NCBI RefSeq assembly: GCF_000720135.1 | Contig: NZ_JOIU01000003.1 | Span: 1 to 64,000, forward strand | Length of the DNA stretch: 64,000 nt | DNA from: Streptomyces sp. NRRL S-1022 | GTDB lineage: Bacteria; Actinomycetota; Actinomycetes; Streptomycetales; Streptomycetaceae | Reading direction: 5' to 3' | Shown: in pieces, positions 44,065-52,828 of the stretch | How positions within the stretch are numbered: position 1 is the stretch's first letter | Layout: each line of letters starts with the position of its first letter | Notes under the pieces: generated by a model | Seen by the model: only the letters and a program-made list of their open reading frames with translations | Told to the model about the DNA's origin: nothing | Database searches by the model: none | Made by a program: the position numbers and the translations under genes

Positions 44065-44071
44065 CTGAAGG

Positions 44072-44114
44072 CCGAGGGCCGGAATCCAGAAATGGGTTCC
44101 GGCCCTCGGTTTTT
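44072..44114 (+). terminator. Intrinsic terminator of tRNA-fMet copy 2
   Basis: CCGAGGGCCGGAA (44072-44084) pairs with TTCCGGCCCTCGG (44097-44109), extended inward by TCC/GGG, and is followed by TTTTTG. It is one of few classic terminators with a U-run in this GC-rich window. Confidence 0.9.
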
Positions 44115-44205
44115 GTGCGTGCGACGCCGGTTGGCGCGTGCGGGGCCCGCGTGGGCGCACGAGAAGAGCCCCGGCGGTGGCCGGGGCTCCAGGGGAAGCG
44201 GGGAG

Positions 44206-44622
44206 CTACGCGCTCGCGCAGTTCGGGCACAGCCCCCGGTACGTCACCTCGACGTCCGAGACCGTGAAGCCGAAGCGCTCGGTGTCGGGGAGGTCGGCGA
44301 GCGGGTTGCCGGTGGGGTGGACGTCGCGGATCGCGCCGCACCGGGCGCACACCAGGTGGTGGTGCGGGCGGTGCGCGTTCGGGTCGTACCGCTTGGCGCG
44401 CTTGTCCGTGCTGACTTCCAGCACCTCGCCGAGCGAGACCAGCTCGCCCAGGGTGTTGTAGACGGTCGCCCGGGAGATCTCGGGCAGCTTCGCCACGGCC
44501 CGTGCATGGACCTCGTCCGCCGTCAGGTGGACGTGCTCGCCGTTCAGGACCTCGGCCACCACGCGCCGCTGCGCGGTCATCCGCCATCCGCGTCCGCGCA
44601 GCCGTTCCAGAAGGTCGCTCAT
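44206..44622 (-). CDS. catR: Fur-family peroxide-responsive repressor CatR
   Basis: 138 residues from the ATG at 44622; a GTG two codons earlier is possible. A winged helix (RMTAQRRVVAEVLNG, then ISRATVYNTLGEL) is followed by a dimer domain with HHH (87-89) and two zinc pairs, CARC (92-95) and CPNC (132-135). CatR/PerR-type repressors sense hydrogen peroxide by metal-catalysed oxidation or thiol change and repress the catalase gene. It is divergent from katA over a gap of about 145 bases that holds a palindrome in the katA promoter. Confidence 0.9.
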   Translation of the reverse strand: MSDLLERLRGRGWRMTAQRRVVAEVLNGEHVHLTADEVHARAVAKLPEISRATVYNTLGELVSLGEVLEVSTDKRAKRYDPNAHRPHHHLVCARCGAIRDVHPTGNPLADLPDTERFGFTVSDVEVTYRGLCPNCASA

Positions 44623-44683
44623 GACCACCAGCCTAACAGGAGGAGTCCCCAGATCGGGAACAGGTGTGACTTTGGACCGGCGT

Positions 44684-44711
44684 TTGACTTAGACAAAGTC
44701 CATTGTAGGAT
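44684..44711 (+). promoter_or_regulatory. katA promoter with CatR-type operator
   Basis: TTGACT (44684-44689) and TAGGAT (44706-44711) make -35 and -10 with a 16-base spacer. The palindrome GACTTAGACAAAGTC (686-700) overlaps the -35 and spacer, and a half-site copy GACTTTG occurs at about 44668. This fits repression by CatR. Confidence 0.65.
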
Positions 44712-44767
44712 CGAGAACGGCTTTGGCCACAGGACAGGACTAGTCAGTGATGACGCAGGAGGCGCAC

Positions 44768-46222
44768 GTGACGCAGGGACCGCTCACCACGGAGGCCGGG
44801 GCTCCGGTCGCCGACAACCAGAACAGCGAGACGGCGGGCGTCGGCGGGCCGGTCCTGGTCCAGGACCAGCTGCTGCTGGAGAAGCTGGCCCACTTCAACC
44901 GGGAGCGGATCCCGGAGCGCGTGGTGCACGCCCGCGGCGCCGGCGCGTACGGCACCTTCACCGTGACCGCCGACGTCACCCCGTACACGCGGGCGGCCTT
45001 CCTCTCCGAGGTCGGCAAGCAGACCGAGGTCTTCCTGCGCTTCTCGACCGTGGCCGGCAACCTCGGCGCGGCGGACGCCGTCCGTGACCCGCGGGGCTTC
45101 GCGCTGAAGTTCTACACCGAGGAGGGCAACTACGACCTCGTCGGCAACAACACCCCGGTCTTCTTCATCCGGGACGCGATCAAGTTCCCGGACTTCATCC
45201 ACACCCAGAAGCGCGACCCGTACACCGGCTCCACGGAAGCCGACAACGTGTGGGACTTCTGGTCGCTGTCGCCGGAGTCGACCCACCAGGTGACCTGGCT
45301 CTTCGGCGACCGCGGCATCCCGGCGTCCTACCGGCACATGGACGGCTTCGGCTCGCACACCTTCCAGTGGAACAACGCGGCCGGTGAGGTCTTCTGGGTC
45401 AAGTACCACTTCAAGACCGACCAGGGGATCAGGAACCTCACCGCCGAGGAGGCCGACGTCCTCGCCGGCAAGGACCCCGACTCCCACCAGCGCGACCTGC
45501 GCGAGGCGATCGAGCGCGGCGAGTTCCCGAGCTGGACCGTGGGCGTGCAGATCATGCCGGCGGCGGAGGCGGCGACGTACCGCTTCAACCCGTTCGACCT
45601 GACCAAGGTGTGGCCGCACGCGGACTACCCGGTCATCGAGATCGGCAAGCTGGAGCTGAACCGCAACCCGCGCAACATCTTCGCCGAGGTCGAGCAGTCG
45701 GTCTTCTCCCCGGCGCACTTCGTGCCCGGCATCGGCCCGTCCCCGGACAAGATGCTCCAGGGCCGGCTCTTCGCGTACGGCGACGCGCACCGCTACCGCG
45801 TCGGCATCAACGCCGACCACCTGCCGGTGAACCGCCCGCACGCCACCGAGGCGCGCACCAACTCCCGGGACGGCTTCCTCTACGACGGCCGGCACGGCGG
45901 CGAGAAGAACTACGAGCCGAACAGCTTCGGCGGACCGCAGCAGACCGGCCGCCCGCTGTGGCAGCCGCTCGACGGCCTCGCCGGCGGTACCGGCAACCAC
46001 CCGACGCCGGTGCACGCCGAGGACAACGACTTCGTGCAGGCCGGCAATCTCTACCGGCTGATGACGGAGGCGGAGCAGGAGCGCCTGGTCACCAACCTCG
46101 CCGGTGCGATCTCGCAGGTCTCCCGCGCGGACATCGCCGACCGCGCGATCGGCAACTTCCGCAACGCCGACGCCGACTTCGGCAAGCGGCTGGAGGCGGC
46201 GGTGCAGGCGCTGCGCGGCTGA
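44768..46222 (+). CDS. katA: Monofunctional heme catalase KatA
   Basis: 484 residues. I choose the GTG at 44768 because AGGAGG lies six bases upstream and it gives the usual catalase N terminus; earlier starts at 44747 and 44750 lack a good site. Heme-pocket residues are visible: His54 in RVVHARG, Asn127/128 in GNNTPVFF, and the proximal Tyr in [12 protein letters not shown]. It dismutates hydrogen peroxide in the cytoplasm. Control by the divergent catR product is inferred from the palindromic operator in its promoter. A perfect 14-bp hairpin follows. Confidence 0.95.
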   Translation: MTQGPLTTEAGAPVADNQNSETAGVGGPVLVQDQLLLEKLAHFNRERIPERVVHARGAGAYGTFTVTADVTPYTRAAFLSEVGKQTEVFLRFSTVAGNLGAADAVRDPRGFALKFYTEEGNYDLVGNNTPVFFIRDAIKFPDFIHTQKRDPYTGSTEADNVWDFWSLSPESTHQVTWLFGDRGIPASYRHMDGFGSHTFQWNNAAGEVFWVKYHFKTDQGIRNLTAEEADVLAGKDPDSHQRDLREAIERGEFPSWTVGVQIMPAAEAATYRFNPFDLTKVWPHADYPVIEIGKLELNRNPRNIFAEVEQSVFSPAHFVPGIGPSPDKMLQGRLFAYGDAHRYRVGINADHLPVNRPHATEARTNSRDGFLYDGRHGGEKNYEPNSFGGPQQTGRPLWQPLDGLAGGTGNHPTPVHAEDNDFVQAGNLYRLMTEAEQERLVTNLAGAISQVSRADIADRAIGNFRNADADFGKRLEAAVQALRG

Positions 46223-46243
46223 GCCGGCCGCCCTCGCGGCCGG

Positions 46244-46281
46244 GCGGGCCGGACCCCACGGTGCTCCGGGGTCCGGCCCGC
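46244..46281. terminator. Bidirectional terminator after katA
   Basis: GCGGGCCGGACCCC (46244-46257) and GGGGTCCGGCCCGC (46268-46281) pair perfectly with a ten-base loop. It lies between katA and the convergent CBS gene. Confidence 0.85.
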
Positions 46282-46289
46282 TCGTGCGT

Positions 46290-46685
46290 TCAGGGCACGG
46301 GGGCGGGCTCGCGGGCAGGCGCCCAGCTGCGGATGACGTCGCGGACCGAGACGATCCCGGCTACGTCGCCGCGGTCGAGGACGACGAGGTGGCGGAAGCC
46401 GCCGTGCGCCATGGCACGGGCCGCCTCCTCCAGGGTCCAGGTGGGGGCGGCGAAGACGACGTCGGTGGTGGTGTGGGCGTGGGTGCGTTCCGTGTCCGGG
46501 TTCTGGCCCAGGCCCACGGAGTTGAGGATGTCGCGTTCGGTGAGGATGCCGATGCCGCCGGCGTCCGGGTCGAGGACCACGGCCGCGCCGACGCGGCGGG
46601 CGGACATCAGGGCTGCTGCCTGGCGGAGGGTGTGGGCGGGGCCGAGGGTGAGGATCACCGAGCTCATGGCGTCACGGACGAGCAT
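46290..46685 (-). CDS. CBS-domain pair protein
   Basis: 131 residues made of two CBS domains: SSVILTLGPAHTLRQAAALMSARRVGAAVV with GILTERDIL, and VFAAPTWTLEEAARAMAHGGFRHLVVLD with GIVSVRDVI. Such proteins bind adenine nucleotides, often as energy sensors, and have no catalytic site. The start codon is preceded by GGAGGTGG. Upstream, GAACCCG and CGGGTTC (about 46704-46728) form an inverted repeat that could be an operator. It converges with katA. Confidence 0.85.
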   Translation of the reverse strand: MLVRDAMSSVILTLGPAHTLRQAAALMSARRVGAAVVLDPDAGGIGILTERDILNSVGLGQNPDTERTHAHTTTDVVFAAPTWTLEEAARAMAHGGFRHLVVLDRGDVAGIVSVRDVIRSWAPAREPAPVP

Positions 46686-46831
46686 GGATGGGCCACCTCC
46701 TTGGAACCCGCGCTTGGTTCACGGGTTCACAATTTCACAAGTGGGGGTGGGTCCAGAGTGCCAGGCAAAGGAAGGGTCAACAAGGGGGAGCGCGACGCGA
46801 GTCGAGGGCGTGTGCGGGCTCCTCCCGTGTC

Positions 46832-47632
46832 TCACTGGCGCTGCTTGAGATACCCCAGCAACTCGTCGTGCAGCAGGCCGTTGGACGCGGCCGCGTTGCC
46901 GCTGTGCGGACCCGGGCGGCCGTCGAGGCCGGTGAAGGTGCCGCCCGCCTCCGTCACGATGATCGCGTTCGCGGCCATGTCCCACAGGGACAGCTCGGGC
47001 TCCGCGCACATGTCGACGGATCCCTCGGCGACCATCATGTACGGCCAGAAGTCGCCGTACGCGCGCGTGCGCCACACCTGGCGGGTGAGGTCCAGGAAGC
47101 CGTCCAGCCGGCCCTGCTCCTCCCAGCCGGACAGCGAGGAGTACGCGAAGGAGGCGTCCGCGAGCCTGCCGACGCGGGAGGTGTGGATGCGGGTCGCGGA
47201 GGTGAGGTTGCGGCCCGTGAAGGCGCCGTGGCCCTTCGCGGCCCACCAGCGGCGGCCGAGGGCGGGGGCGGAGACGAGGCCGACGACGGGCTCGTAGCCG
47301 CTCTCACCCGCCTCCATCAGGGAGATCAGCGTCGCCCACACGGGCACGCCGCGGACGTAGTTCTTGGTGCCGTCGATCGGGTCGACCACCCAGCGGCGGG
47401 GGCCGCTGCCCTCGATGCCGTACTCCTCGCCGAGGACGGCGTCCCTGGGGCGGGCGCGCTGGAGCTGACCGCGGATCAGTTCTTCCGCCGCCTTGTCCGC
47501 TTCGCTCACCGGGGTCATGTCCGGCTTCGTCTCCACCTTCAGGTCGAGAGCCTTGAAACGGGCCGTGGTGGCGGCGTCGGCCGCGTCCGCGAGGACGTGG
47601 GCGAGGCGGAGGTCGTCCAGGTAGTCGGGCAT
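46832..47632 (-). CDS. hisN: Histidinol-phosphatase HisN (inositol monophosphatase family)
   Basis: 266 residues. The metal-binding motifs of the IMPase fold are intact: LGEEYG, DPIDGTKNYVRG and SLWDMAANAIIV with the catalytic Asp in WDMAA. Actinobacteria use this family, rather than HAD or PHP enzymes, to convert L-histidinol phosphate to histidinol in histidine synthesis. It is separate from the his operon, as in S. coelicolor. Inositol phosphate cannot be excluded as substrate. It is divergent from the TetR gene. Confidence 0.88.
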   Translation of the reverse strand: MPDYLDDLRLAHVLADAADAATTARFKALDLKVETKPDMTPVSEADKAAEELIRGQLQRARPRDAVLGEEYGIEGSGPRRWVVDPIDGTKNYVRGVPVWATLISLMEAGESGYEPVVGLVSAPALGRRWWAAKGHGAFTGRNLTSATRIHTSRVGRLADASFAYSSLSGWEEQGRLDGFLDLTRQVWRTRAYGDFWPYMMVAEGSVDMCAEPELSLWDMAANAIIVTEAGGTFTGLDGRPGPHSGNAAASNGLLHDELLGYLKQRQ

Positions 47633-47726
47633 GCGATGAACGGTATCCGCCGCGGCCGGTACGGGGCCACAGGGGGCCGGGTGACACGGCCGGGGCCGAA
47701 CAACCCCCGTACTCCACCGCGAACCC

Positions 47727-47767
47727 TTGACAGTGCGTACAAGGGCGTCAAATCTGGGCGCACTGTC
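47727..47767. promoter_or_regulatory. Inverted-repeat operator candidate of the TetR gene
   Basis: A consensus -35 TTGACA (47727-47732) overlaps the left arm of GACAGTGCG (47729-47737); the right arm CGCACTGTC is at 47759-47767. The nine-base arms are 30 bases apart centre to centre, about three helical turns. It may be an autoregulatory site for the TetR protein or control both divergent genes. Confidence 0.45.
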
Positions 47768-47789
47768 GCTGTGGTCCAGGGAGGCGTGG

Positions 47790-48395
47790 ATGCCTGCTGC
47801 CCGGGAATCGCTGTTGGACGCCGCCTACTCGGCGCTGACGCGCCGGCCGTGGTCGGCGGTGCGGATGGTGGACGTGGCGGCGTCGGCGGGCGTGTCCCGG
47901 CAGACCCTGTACAACGAGTTCGGCAGCAAGGACGGCCTGGCCCGGGCGCTGGTGCGGCGGGAGGCCGACGGGTACCTCGCCGGGGTCGAGCGGGCCCTGG
48001 CCGGATCCGCCGGGGCGCCCGCCCGGCTGACGGCCACCGCCGAGTGGACGGCCGCCGCCGCCCGGGACAACGCGCTGGTCCGGGCGATCCTCACCGGCTG
48101 CTGGACCGAGCGGCTGCCGAGCCCGCCGCTCACCGCCGTACCATCCGCCTCCCCGGTGCCGGCGCAGCGCCGGGCGGACGGGCCGCTGCCGGCGCCCCGG
48201 GACTTCGTGCGGATCGTGCGGGACCGCGCGGCGACCGCGCTGGCCGGTCCCGGCGCCGCCCCGGCCGACACCGCGGAGCTGCTGCGCTCCTGCGAACTGG
48301 TCGTCCGCCTCGCCCTGTCCTGCGTGGCGGCACCGCCGGGCAGCGGCGGGATGGAGGAACTGGTACGGGCGGTACTCCCGCGGCACCTGGTGTGA
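47790..48395 (+). CDS. TetR-family transcriptional regulator
   Basis: 201 residues from the ATG at 47790, preceded by GGGAGG at six bases; longer starts run through the promoter. The N-terminal helix-turn-helix is standard: AVRMVDVAASAGVSRQTLYNEFGSKDGLARAL. The Pro/Ala-rich ligand domain gives no hint of an inducer. A nine-base inverted repeat covers its -35. The SMR transporter gene converges from downstream, so it is a possible but unproven target. HisN is divergent. Confidence 0.88.
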   Translation: MPAARESLLDAAYSALTRRPWSAVRMVDVAASAGVSRQTLYNEFGSKDGLARALVRREADGYLAGVERALAGSAGAPARLTATAEWTAAAARDNALVRAILTGCWTERLPSPPLTAVPSASPVPAQRRADGPLPAPRDFVRIVRDRAATALAGPGAAPADTAELLRSCELVVRLALSCVAAPPGSGGMEELVRAVLPRHLV

Positions 48396-48462
48396 CGGCC
48401 GCCGGACCGGGCCGCACGAGGCGCCGGAGCAGCACAGGGGGGCGGCGCCGCTCAGGGGGCGC

Positions 48463-48786
48463 TCAGTGCGCCGACCCCGACAGCTGCAGCCCGATCACCC
48501 CGACGATGACCAGGCTGATGGAGACGATCTTCAGGGTGGAGACCAGGTCACCGAGGAAGATCATCCCGTAGATCGCGGTGCCCGCCGCGCCGATGCCGGT
48601 CCACACGGCGTAGGCGGGGCCGACGTCGAGTTTCCTCAGGGAGAGGGTGAGCAGACCGAAGCTGCCGAGAGCGAACGACGCGAAGGCGATCGTCGGCCAC
48701 AGGCGCGTGAACCCGTGCGAGAGCTTCAGGCACACGGCGAAGCCGGTCTCCAGAATCCCGGCCACTATGACCAGCAGCCACGCCAT
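48463..48786 (-). CDS. SMR-family transporter, SugE/Gdx-like
   Basis: 107 residues with four membrane helices. Glu13 in helix 1 is the essential proton and substrate site. The sequence GFAVCLKLSHGFTRLWP and LDVGPAYAVWTGIGAAGTAIYG resembles SugE/Gdx guanidinium exporters more than EmrE. A single SMR gene suggests a dual-topology homodimer. It is convergent with the TetR gene. No guanidine riboswitch is recognisable in the 85 bases upstream. Confidence 0.85.
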   Translation of the reverse strand: MAWLLVIVAGILETGFAVCLKLSHGFTRLWPTIAFASFALGSFGLLTLSLRKLDVGPAYAVWTGIGAAGTAIYGMIFLGDLVSTLKIVSISLVIVGVIGLQLSGSAH

Positions 48787-48871
48787 GTGCGGTCCTCCCG
48801 TTGGGTCCGGATCTCCGGCTCGGTGCGATTATGCACTTACCGAACCCGGCCCACCCCAAACAACGCCAGCC

Positions 48872-49882
48872 TCAGTCGCCTTCCGTGCGCTCCCGGGTGG
48901 CCAGCAGCCGGCGCAGCGAGTACAGCCGCGCCGGGTCCGCGTGACCCTCCGCGACCCACGCGTCCAGCGCGCAGTCCGGCTCGTCGTGGCTGCACGCGCG
49001 GGGGCAGCCCGCGGTGCCCGGTTGGAGGTCCGGGAAGGCGTGGATCACCCGGCCCGGATCGATGTGCGCCAGACCGAACGAACGGATCCCCGGGGTGTCG
49101 ACGACCCAGCCGTCCGCGCCGGCCAGCGGCAGCGCCAGGGCCGAGGTGGTGGTGTGCCGGCCGCGGCCCGTCACCGCGTTCACATGGCCCGTCAGGCGCC
49201 GGCGCTCCTGCGGCACCAGCGCGTTCACCAGCGTCGTCTTGCCGACACCGGAGTGCCCCACGAACGCGGTGATCTTGCCGGCCAGCTGCTCGCGCACCCG
49301 GTCCGCCGCGCCGCCGCCCTCCAGCTCCTCCTGGCTGGTGACGACGTAGGGGATGTCCAGGTCGCCGTACAGCTCCAGCAGCTTGTCCGGCGGGGCCAGG
49401 TCCGACTTGGTCAGCACCAGCAGCGGCTCCAGACCGCCGTCGTAGGCCGCGACCAGGCAGCGGTCGATGAGCCGGGGCCGTGGCTCGGGGTCGGCCAGGG
49501 CCGTCACGATCGCCAGCTGGTCGGCGTTGGCGACGACGACCCGCTCGTAGGGATCGTCGTCGTCGGCGGTGCGGCGCAGCACCGACGACCGCCCTTCGAT
49601 GCGGACGATCCGCGCGAGGGTGTCCTTCGCGCCGGACAGATCACCGACCAGGGCCACCCGGTCGCCCACCACGGCCGCCTTGCGGCCCAGCTCGCGGGCC
49701 TTCATCGCCATGACGGCCCGGTCCTCCACCAGGCAGGTCAGCCGCCCCCGGTCGACGGTGAGGACCATGCCCTCGGCCGCGTCCTCGTGCTTGGGCCGGA
49801 TGTTCGTCCGCGGCCGGTTGCCCTTGCGGTTGGGGCGGCTGCGGATGTCGTCCTCGTCGGTGTGCTTGCCGTAACGGCGCAT
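48872..49882 (-). CDS. rsgA: Ribosome biogenesis GTPase RsgA
   Basis: 336 residues: a basic N-terminal tail, an OB fold (about 40-110), and a circularly permuted GTPase with motifs in the order TKSD (G4), GHSGVGKTTLVNAL (G1), TTTSAL (G2) and DTPGIRSF (G3). A C-terminal zinc knuckle contains CPRACSH and CAL. The enzyme assists late 30S maturation. Its start is 11 bases after the aroA stop, so both are cotranscribed. No unusual features. Confidence 0.93.
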   Translation of the reverse strand: MRRYGKHTDEDDIRSRPNRKGNRPRTNIRPKHEDAAEGMVLTVDRGRLTCLVEDRAVMAMKARELGRKAAVVGDRVALVGDLSGAKDTLARIVRIEGRSSVLRRTADDDDPYERVVVANADQLAIVTALADPEPRPRLIDRCLVAAYDGGLEPLLVLTKSDLAPPDKLLELYGDLDIPYVVTSQEELEGGGAADRVREQLAGKITAFVGHSGVGKTTLVNALVPQERRRLTGHVNAVTGRGRHTTTSALALPLAGADGWVVDTPGIRSFGLAHIDPGRVIHAFPDLQPGTAGCPRACSHDEPDCALDAWVAEGHADPARLYSLRRLLATRERTEGD

Positions 49883-49893
49883 GACTCAAGTCC

Positions 49894-51210
49894 CTACTGC
49901 CCGAGCATCCCGGTCCACAGCTCGGGGAAGTCCGGCAGGGTCTTCGCCGTCGTCGCCACGTTCTCGATCCGCACCCCCGGCACCGCGAGGCCGATGACCG
50001 CGCCGGCGGTCGCCATGCGGTGGTCCTCGTAGGTGTGGAAGACGCCGCCGTGCAGCGGGCGCGGGCGGATGTGCAGGCCGTCGGCCGTCTCCGTGACGTC
50101 ACCGCCCAGCTCGTTGATCTCCTTGGTGAGCGCGGCCAGCCGGTCCGTCTCGTGCAGCCGCAGGTGGGCCACGCCCCGCAGGGTCGACGGTGAGTCGGCG
50201 AGCGCGGCCACCGCCGCGATCCCCGGGGTCAGCTCGCCCACGTCGCCCAGGTCCACGTCGATGCCGTGGATCGCCCCCGAACCGCTGAACTCCAGCCCGT
50301 ACTCGGTGAGTTCGCAGGAACCGCCCATCTCGGTGAAGATCTCCCGCAGCCGGTCACCCGGCTGGGTGGTGCGGGCCGGCCAGTCCGGGATCAGCACCCT
50401 GCCGCCGGTGACCAGGGCCGCCGCCAGGAACGGCTGCGCGTTGGACAGGTCCGGCTCGATCGTCAGGTCCCGGCCGAGCAGCGCGCCCGGCGTCACCCGC
50501 CACACGTTCGGCTCGCCGCCCGACTCCGGGGTGTCCACCTGGGCGCCGACCGCGCGCAGCATGTCCACCGTCATCCGGATGTGCGGCATCGAGGGCAGCG
50601 TCGCCCCGGTGTGCCGGACCTCCACCCCCTGGTTGAAGCGCGGGCCGGACAGCAGCAGCGCGGAGACGAACTGGGACGAGGACGAGGCGTCGACCGACAC
50701 CGGGCCGCCGTCCAGGGCCCCGCCGCCGTGCACGGTCAGCGGCAGCGCGCCCCGGCCGTCGTCGTCGATCCGGGCGCCGAGCACCCGCAGCGCGTCGATC
50801 ACCCCGTCGAGCGGCCGCTCGTACGACCGCGGGTCGCCGTCGAACCGGATGGGACCGTCGGCCAGCGCGGCCACCGGCGGCAGGAACCGCATCACCGTGC
50901 CCGCGTTGCCGACGTCGACCGTGGCCGGGCCGCGCAGCTCCGTGGGCAGCACCCGCCAGGCCTCGCCGGTGCCGTCCGGGCCGACCCCCTCCTCGATCTC
51001 GACGCCCAGGGTCCTGAGGGCCCCGGCCATCAGCAGGGTGTCGCGGGACCGCAGCGGGCGGCGCAGCCAGCCCGGCTCGGAGGCCAGGGCGGCCAGGACC
51101 AGGGCGCGGTTGGTGACCGACTTGGACCCCGGCACGTGGACCGTCGCGTCGACGGCTCCGCTCGCGTGCGGGGCGGGCCAGAGGGCGGTGGAGGAGGTGT
51201 TCGGGGCCAT
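49894..51210 (-). CDS. aroA: EPSP synthase AroA
   Basis: 438 residues. Shikimate-pathway 3-phosphoshikimate 1-carboxyvinyltransferase, with [16 protein letters not shown] at the N terminus, [12 protein letters not shown], the [14 protein letters not shown] phosphate loop and [12 protein letters not shown] near the C terminus. It joins PEP to shikimate-3-phosphate. The motif GNAGTVMR has Val where many class I enzymes have Ala, and the proline residue of glyphosate-sensitive enzymes is altered to LPP in this region; sensitivity cannot be judged. It lies between the M50-like gene and rsgA on the same strand. Confidence 0.93.
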   Translation of the reverse strand: MAPNTSSTALWPAPHASGAVDATVHVPGSKSVTNRALVLAALASEPGWLRRPLRSRDTLLMAGALRTLGVEIEEGVGPDGTGEAWRVLPTELRGPATVDVGNAGTVMRFLPPVAALADGPIRFDGDPRSYERPLDGVIDALRVLGARIDDDGRGALPLTVHGGGALDGGPVSVDASSSSQFVSALLLSGPRFNQGVEVRHTGATLPSMPHIRMTVDMLRAVGAQVDTPESGGEPNVWRVTPGALLGRDLTIEPDLSNAQPFLAAALVTGGRVLIPDWPARTTQPGDRLREIFTEMGGSCELTEYGLEFSGSGAIHGIDVDLGDVGELTPGIAAVAALADSPSTLRGVAHLRLHETDRLAALTKEINELGGDVTETADGLHIRPRPLHGGVFHTYEDHRMATAGAVIGLAVPGVRIENVATTAKTLPDFPELWTGMLGQ

Positions 51211-51238
51211 GGGGCCACTTTATAAGGAGGGCCCGCTC

Positions 51239-51961
51239 TCAACCTTCCAGCAGCCAGCGTCCTCCGCCGATCAGCGAGCACAGGGACACCGCGTGGAACA
51301 GGAACAGCCACAGGCCCGCCGGTACGTGCGTCAGCCGGGACAGCTGGTCGGCGTCCGAGTCCCCGGCCCCGCCCCGGGACCGCTTGGCCTGCAGCTCGAA
51401 CGGCGGCCGCACCCCGCCGAACAGCAGGAACCACACCACCGCGTACGCGAACGCCGCCTGCACCTGCGGCCCCGCCAGCCAGGACACCAGCAGGAACGCC
51501 CCGCCCGCGAGGACCACGGTCAGCACGCCGTACGCGTTGCGGATCATCACCAGCATCGCCACCAGCAGGGCGGTGGCCGCCCACAGCAGCAGGGTGATGC
51601 GCCCGGTGGCCAGCAGCGCGGCCCCGCCGAGACCCAGCAGCGAGGGCGCGGTGTACCCGGCGGCGGCCGTCAGGATCATGCCGAGCCCGTACGGCTTGCC
51701 CCGGCTCACGGTGAGCCCGCTGGTGTCGGAGTGCAGCCGGATGCCGGTGAGCTGCCGGCCGGTGAGCAGGGCGATCAGACCGTGGCCGCCCTCGTGCGCG
51801 ATGGTGACCGCGTTGCGGGATATCCGCCACACCGGGTGCGGGAGGACCACGGCGAGTGCCGCGGCCAGGGTGGCCAGCACCACCCACAGGCCGGGATCGG
51901 GCTGGGTGCCGGTGAGCCGGTCCCAGAGGCCGGGCAGCGCGGTCGCGGCGAGGCTGTCCAT
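51239..51961 (-). CDS. M50-family-like membrane metallopeptidase
   Basis: 240 residues from the ATG at 51961; a longer frame would overlap the divergent SRAP start. About five or six membrane helices. The zinc motif AHEGGHGLIALLTGR (HExxH) lies at about residue 56 in a membrane context, typical of site-2-type proteases and of the M50B group. The second NPxDG motif is not clear, so activity is likely but not certain. It precedes aroA by 28 bases on the same strand. Anti-sigma cleavage is possible in principle, but no substrate is suggested by the neighbours. Confidence 0.78.
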   Translation of the reverse strand: MDSLAATALPGLWDRLTGTQPDPGLWVVLATLAAALAVVLPHPVWRISRNAVTIAHEGGHGLIALLTGRQLTGIRLHSDTSGLTVSRGKPYGLGMILTAAAGYTAPSLLGLGGAALLATGRITLLLWAATALLVAMLVMIRNAYGVLTVVLAGGAFLLVSWLAGPQVQAAFAYAVVWFLLFGGVRPPFELQAKRSRGGAGDSDADQLSRLTHVPAGLWLFLFHAVSLCSLIGGGRWLLEG

Positions 51962-52011
51962 GTGTGCGGGTGGCTCCGTTTCGGTCTGCGGAATCTGGCA
52001 GTGTTGCACGT

Positions 52012-52827
52012 ATGTGCGGACGGTATGCATCGAGTCGTGGGCCCGAGGATCTCGCAGGAATCTTCGAGATCGGGAAGTGGGAGCCCGAGGAGACCCTGGA
52101 GCCCGACTACAACGTGGCGCCGACCAAGGAGGTCTACGCCGTCCTGGACCGCCCCCTGAAAGACGCGGACTCCCCGCGTCCGGTTCGTCAGCTGCGCAGG
52201 CTGAAGTGGGGCCTGGTCCCGTCCTGGGCCAAGACGCCGGAGGGCGGCGCCCGGATGATCAACGCGCGCGCCGAGACGGTGCACGAGAAGCCCTCCTACC
52301 GGCGCGCCTTCGCCGCCCGCCGCTGCATCCTGCCGGCCGACGGCTACTACGAGTGGGTCACCGGCACCCAGGAGCGCGAGCTGGAGGTGGAGGGCAGGAA
52401 GAAGCGGCCGCGCAAGCAGCCGTACTTCGTGCTGCCCGCCGACGGCTCGGTGTTCGCGATGGCCGGGCTGTACGAGTTCTGGCGCGACCGGACCCTGCCC
52501 GACGACCACCCGCTGGCCTGGTGGGCCACCTGCTCGGTGATCACCACCGAGGCGGAGCGGACCCCGCTGGCCGTCGCCCCCGCCGAGGGCCCGCGCTCCC
52601 TCGCCGACATCCATCCCCGGATGCCGCTCATGCTCACCCCGGACCGCTGGGACGCCTGGCTCGACCCCTCCCGCACCGAACCGGACGCGCTGCGCGAGCT
52701 GCTCGCCCCGCCGCCGGCCGGCCTGATGCGCGCCTACCCGGTCTCCACCGCCGTCAGCAACGTCCGCAACAACGGCCCGGAGCTGCTGAAGGAACTGGAG
52801 GCACCGGAAGAGGGCACACTCTTCTGA
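52012..52827 (+). CDS. SRAP-domain protein (HMCES/YedK-like abasic-site DNA-protein crosslinker)
   Basis: 271 residues from the ATG at 52012. The catalytic Cys2 (MCGRYA), the asparagine in INARAETVHEKPSYRRAF, the glutamate in PADGYYEW and the histidine in IHPRMP are present. These proteins form a stable thiazolidine link with abasic sites in single-stranded DNA to shield them. It is divergent from the M50-like gene and its stop is one base before the GTG of the next gene. Helps the window's repair theme, but genes are not physically linked to adnAB. Confidence 0.92.
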   Translation: MCGRYASSRGPEDLAGIFEIGKWEPEETLEPDYNVAPTKEVYAVLDRPLKDADSPRPVRQLRRLKWGLVPSWAKTPEGGARMINARAETVHEKPSYRRAFAARRCILPADGYYEWVTGTQERELEVEGRKKRPRKQPYFVLPADGSVFAMAGLYEFWRDRTLPDDHPLAWWATCSVITTEAERTPLAVAPAEGPRSLADIHPRMPLMLTPDRWDAWLDPSRTEPDALRELLAPPPAGLMRAYPVSTAVSNVRNNGPELLKELEAPEEGTLF

Positions 52828-52828
52828 C

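Noticed and set aside
48463..48870. Guanidine riboswitch in front of the SMR gene
   Set aside because: The 85 bases upstream show no recognisable guanidine-I, -II or -III core such as paired ACGR loops.
51239..51961. Site-2 protease acting on the nearby anti-sigma factor RsrA
   Set aside because: RsrA is a soluble zinc anti-sigma factor without a membrane segment, controlled by disulfide formation, so intramembrane cleavage is not expected.
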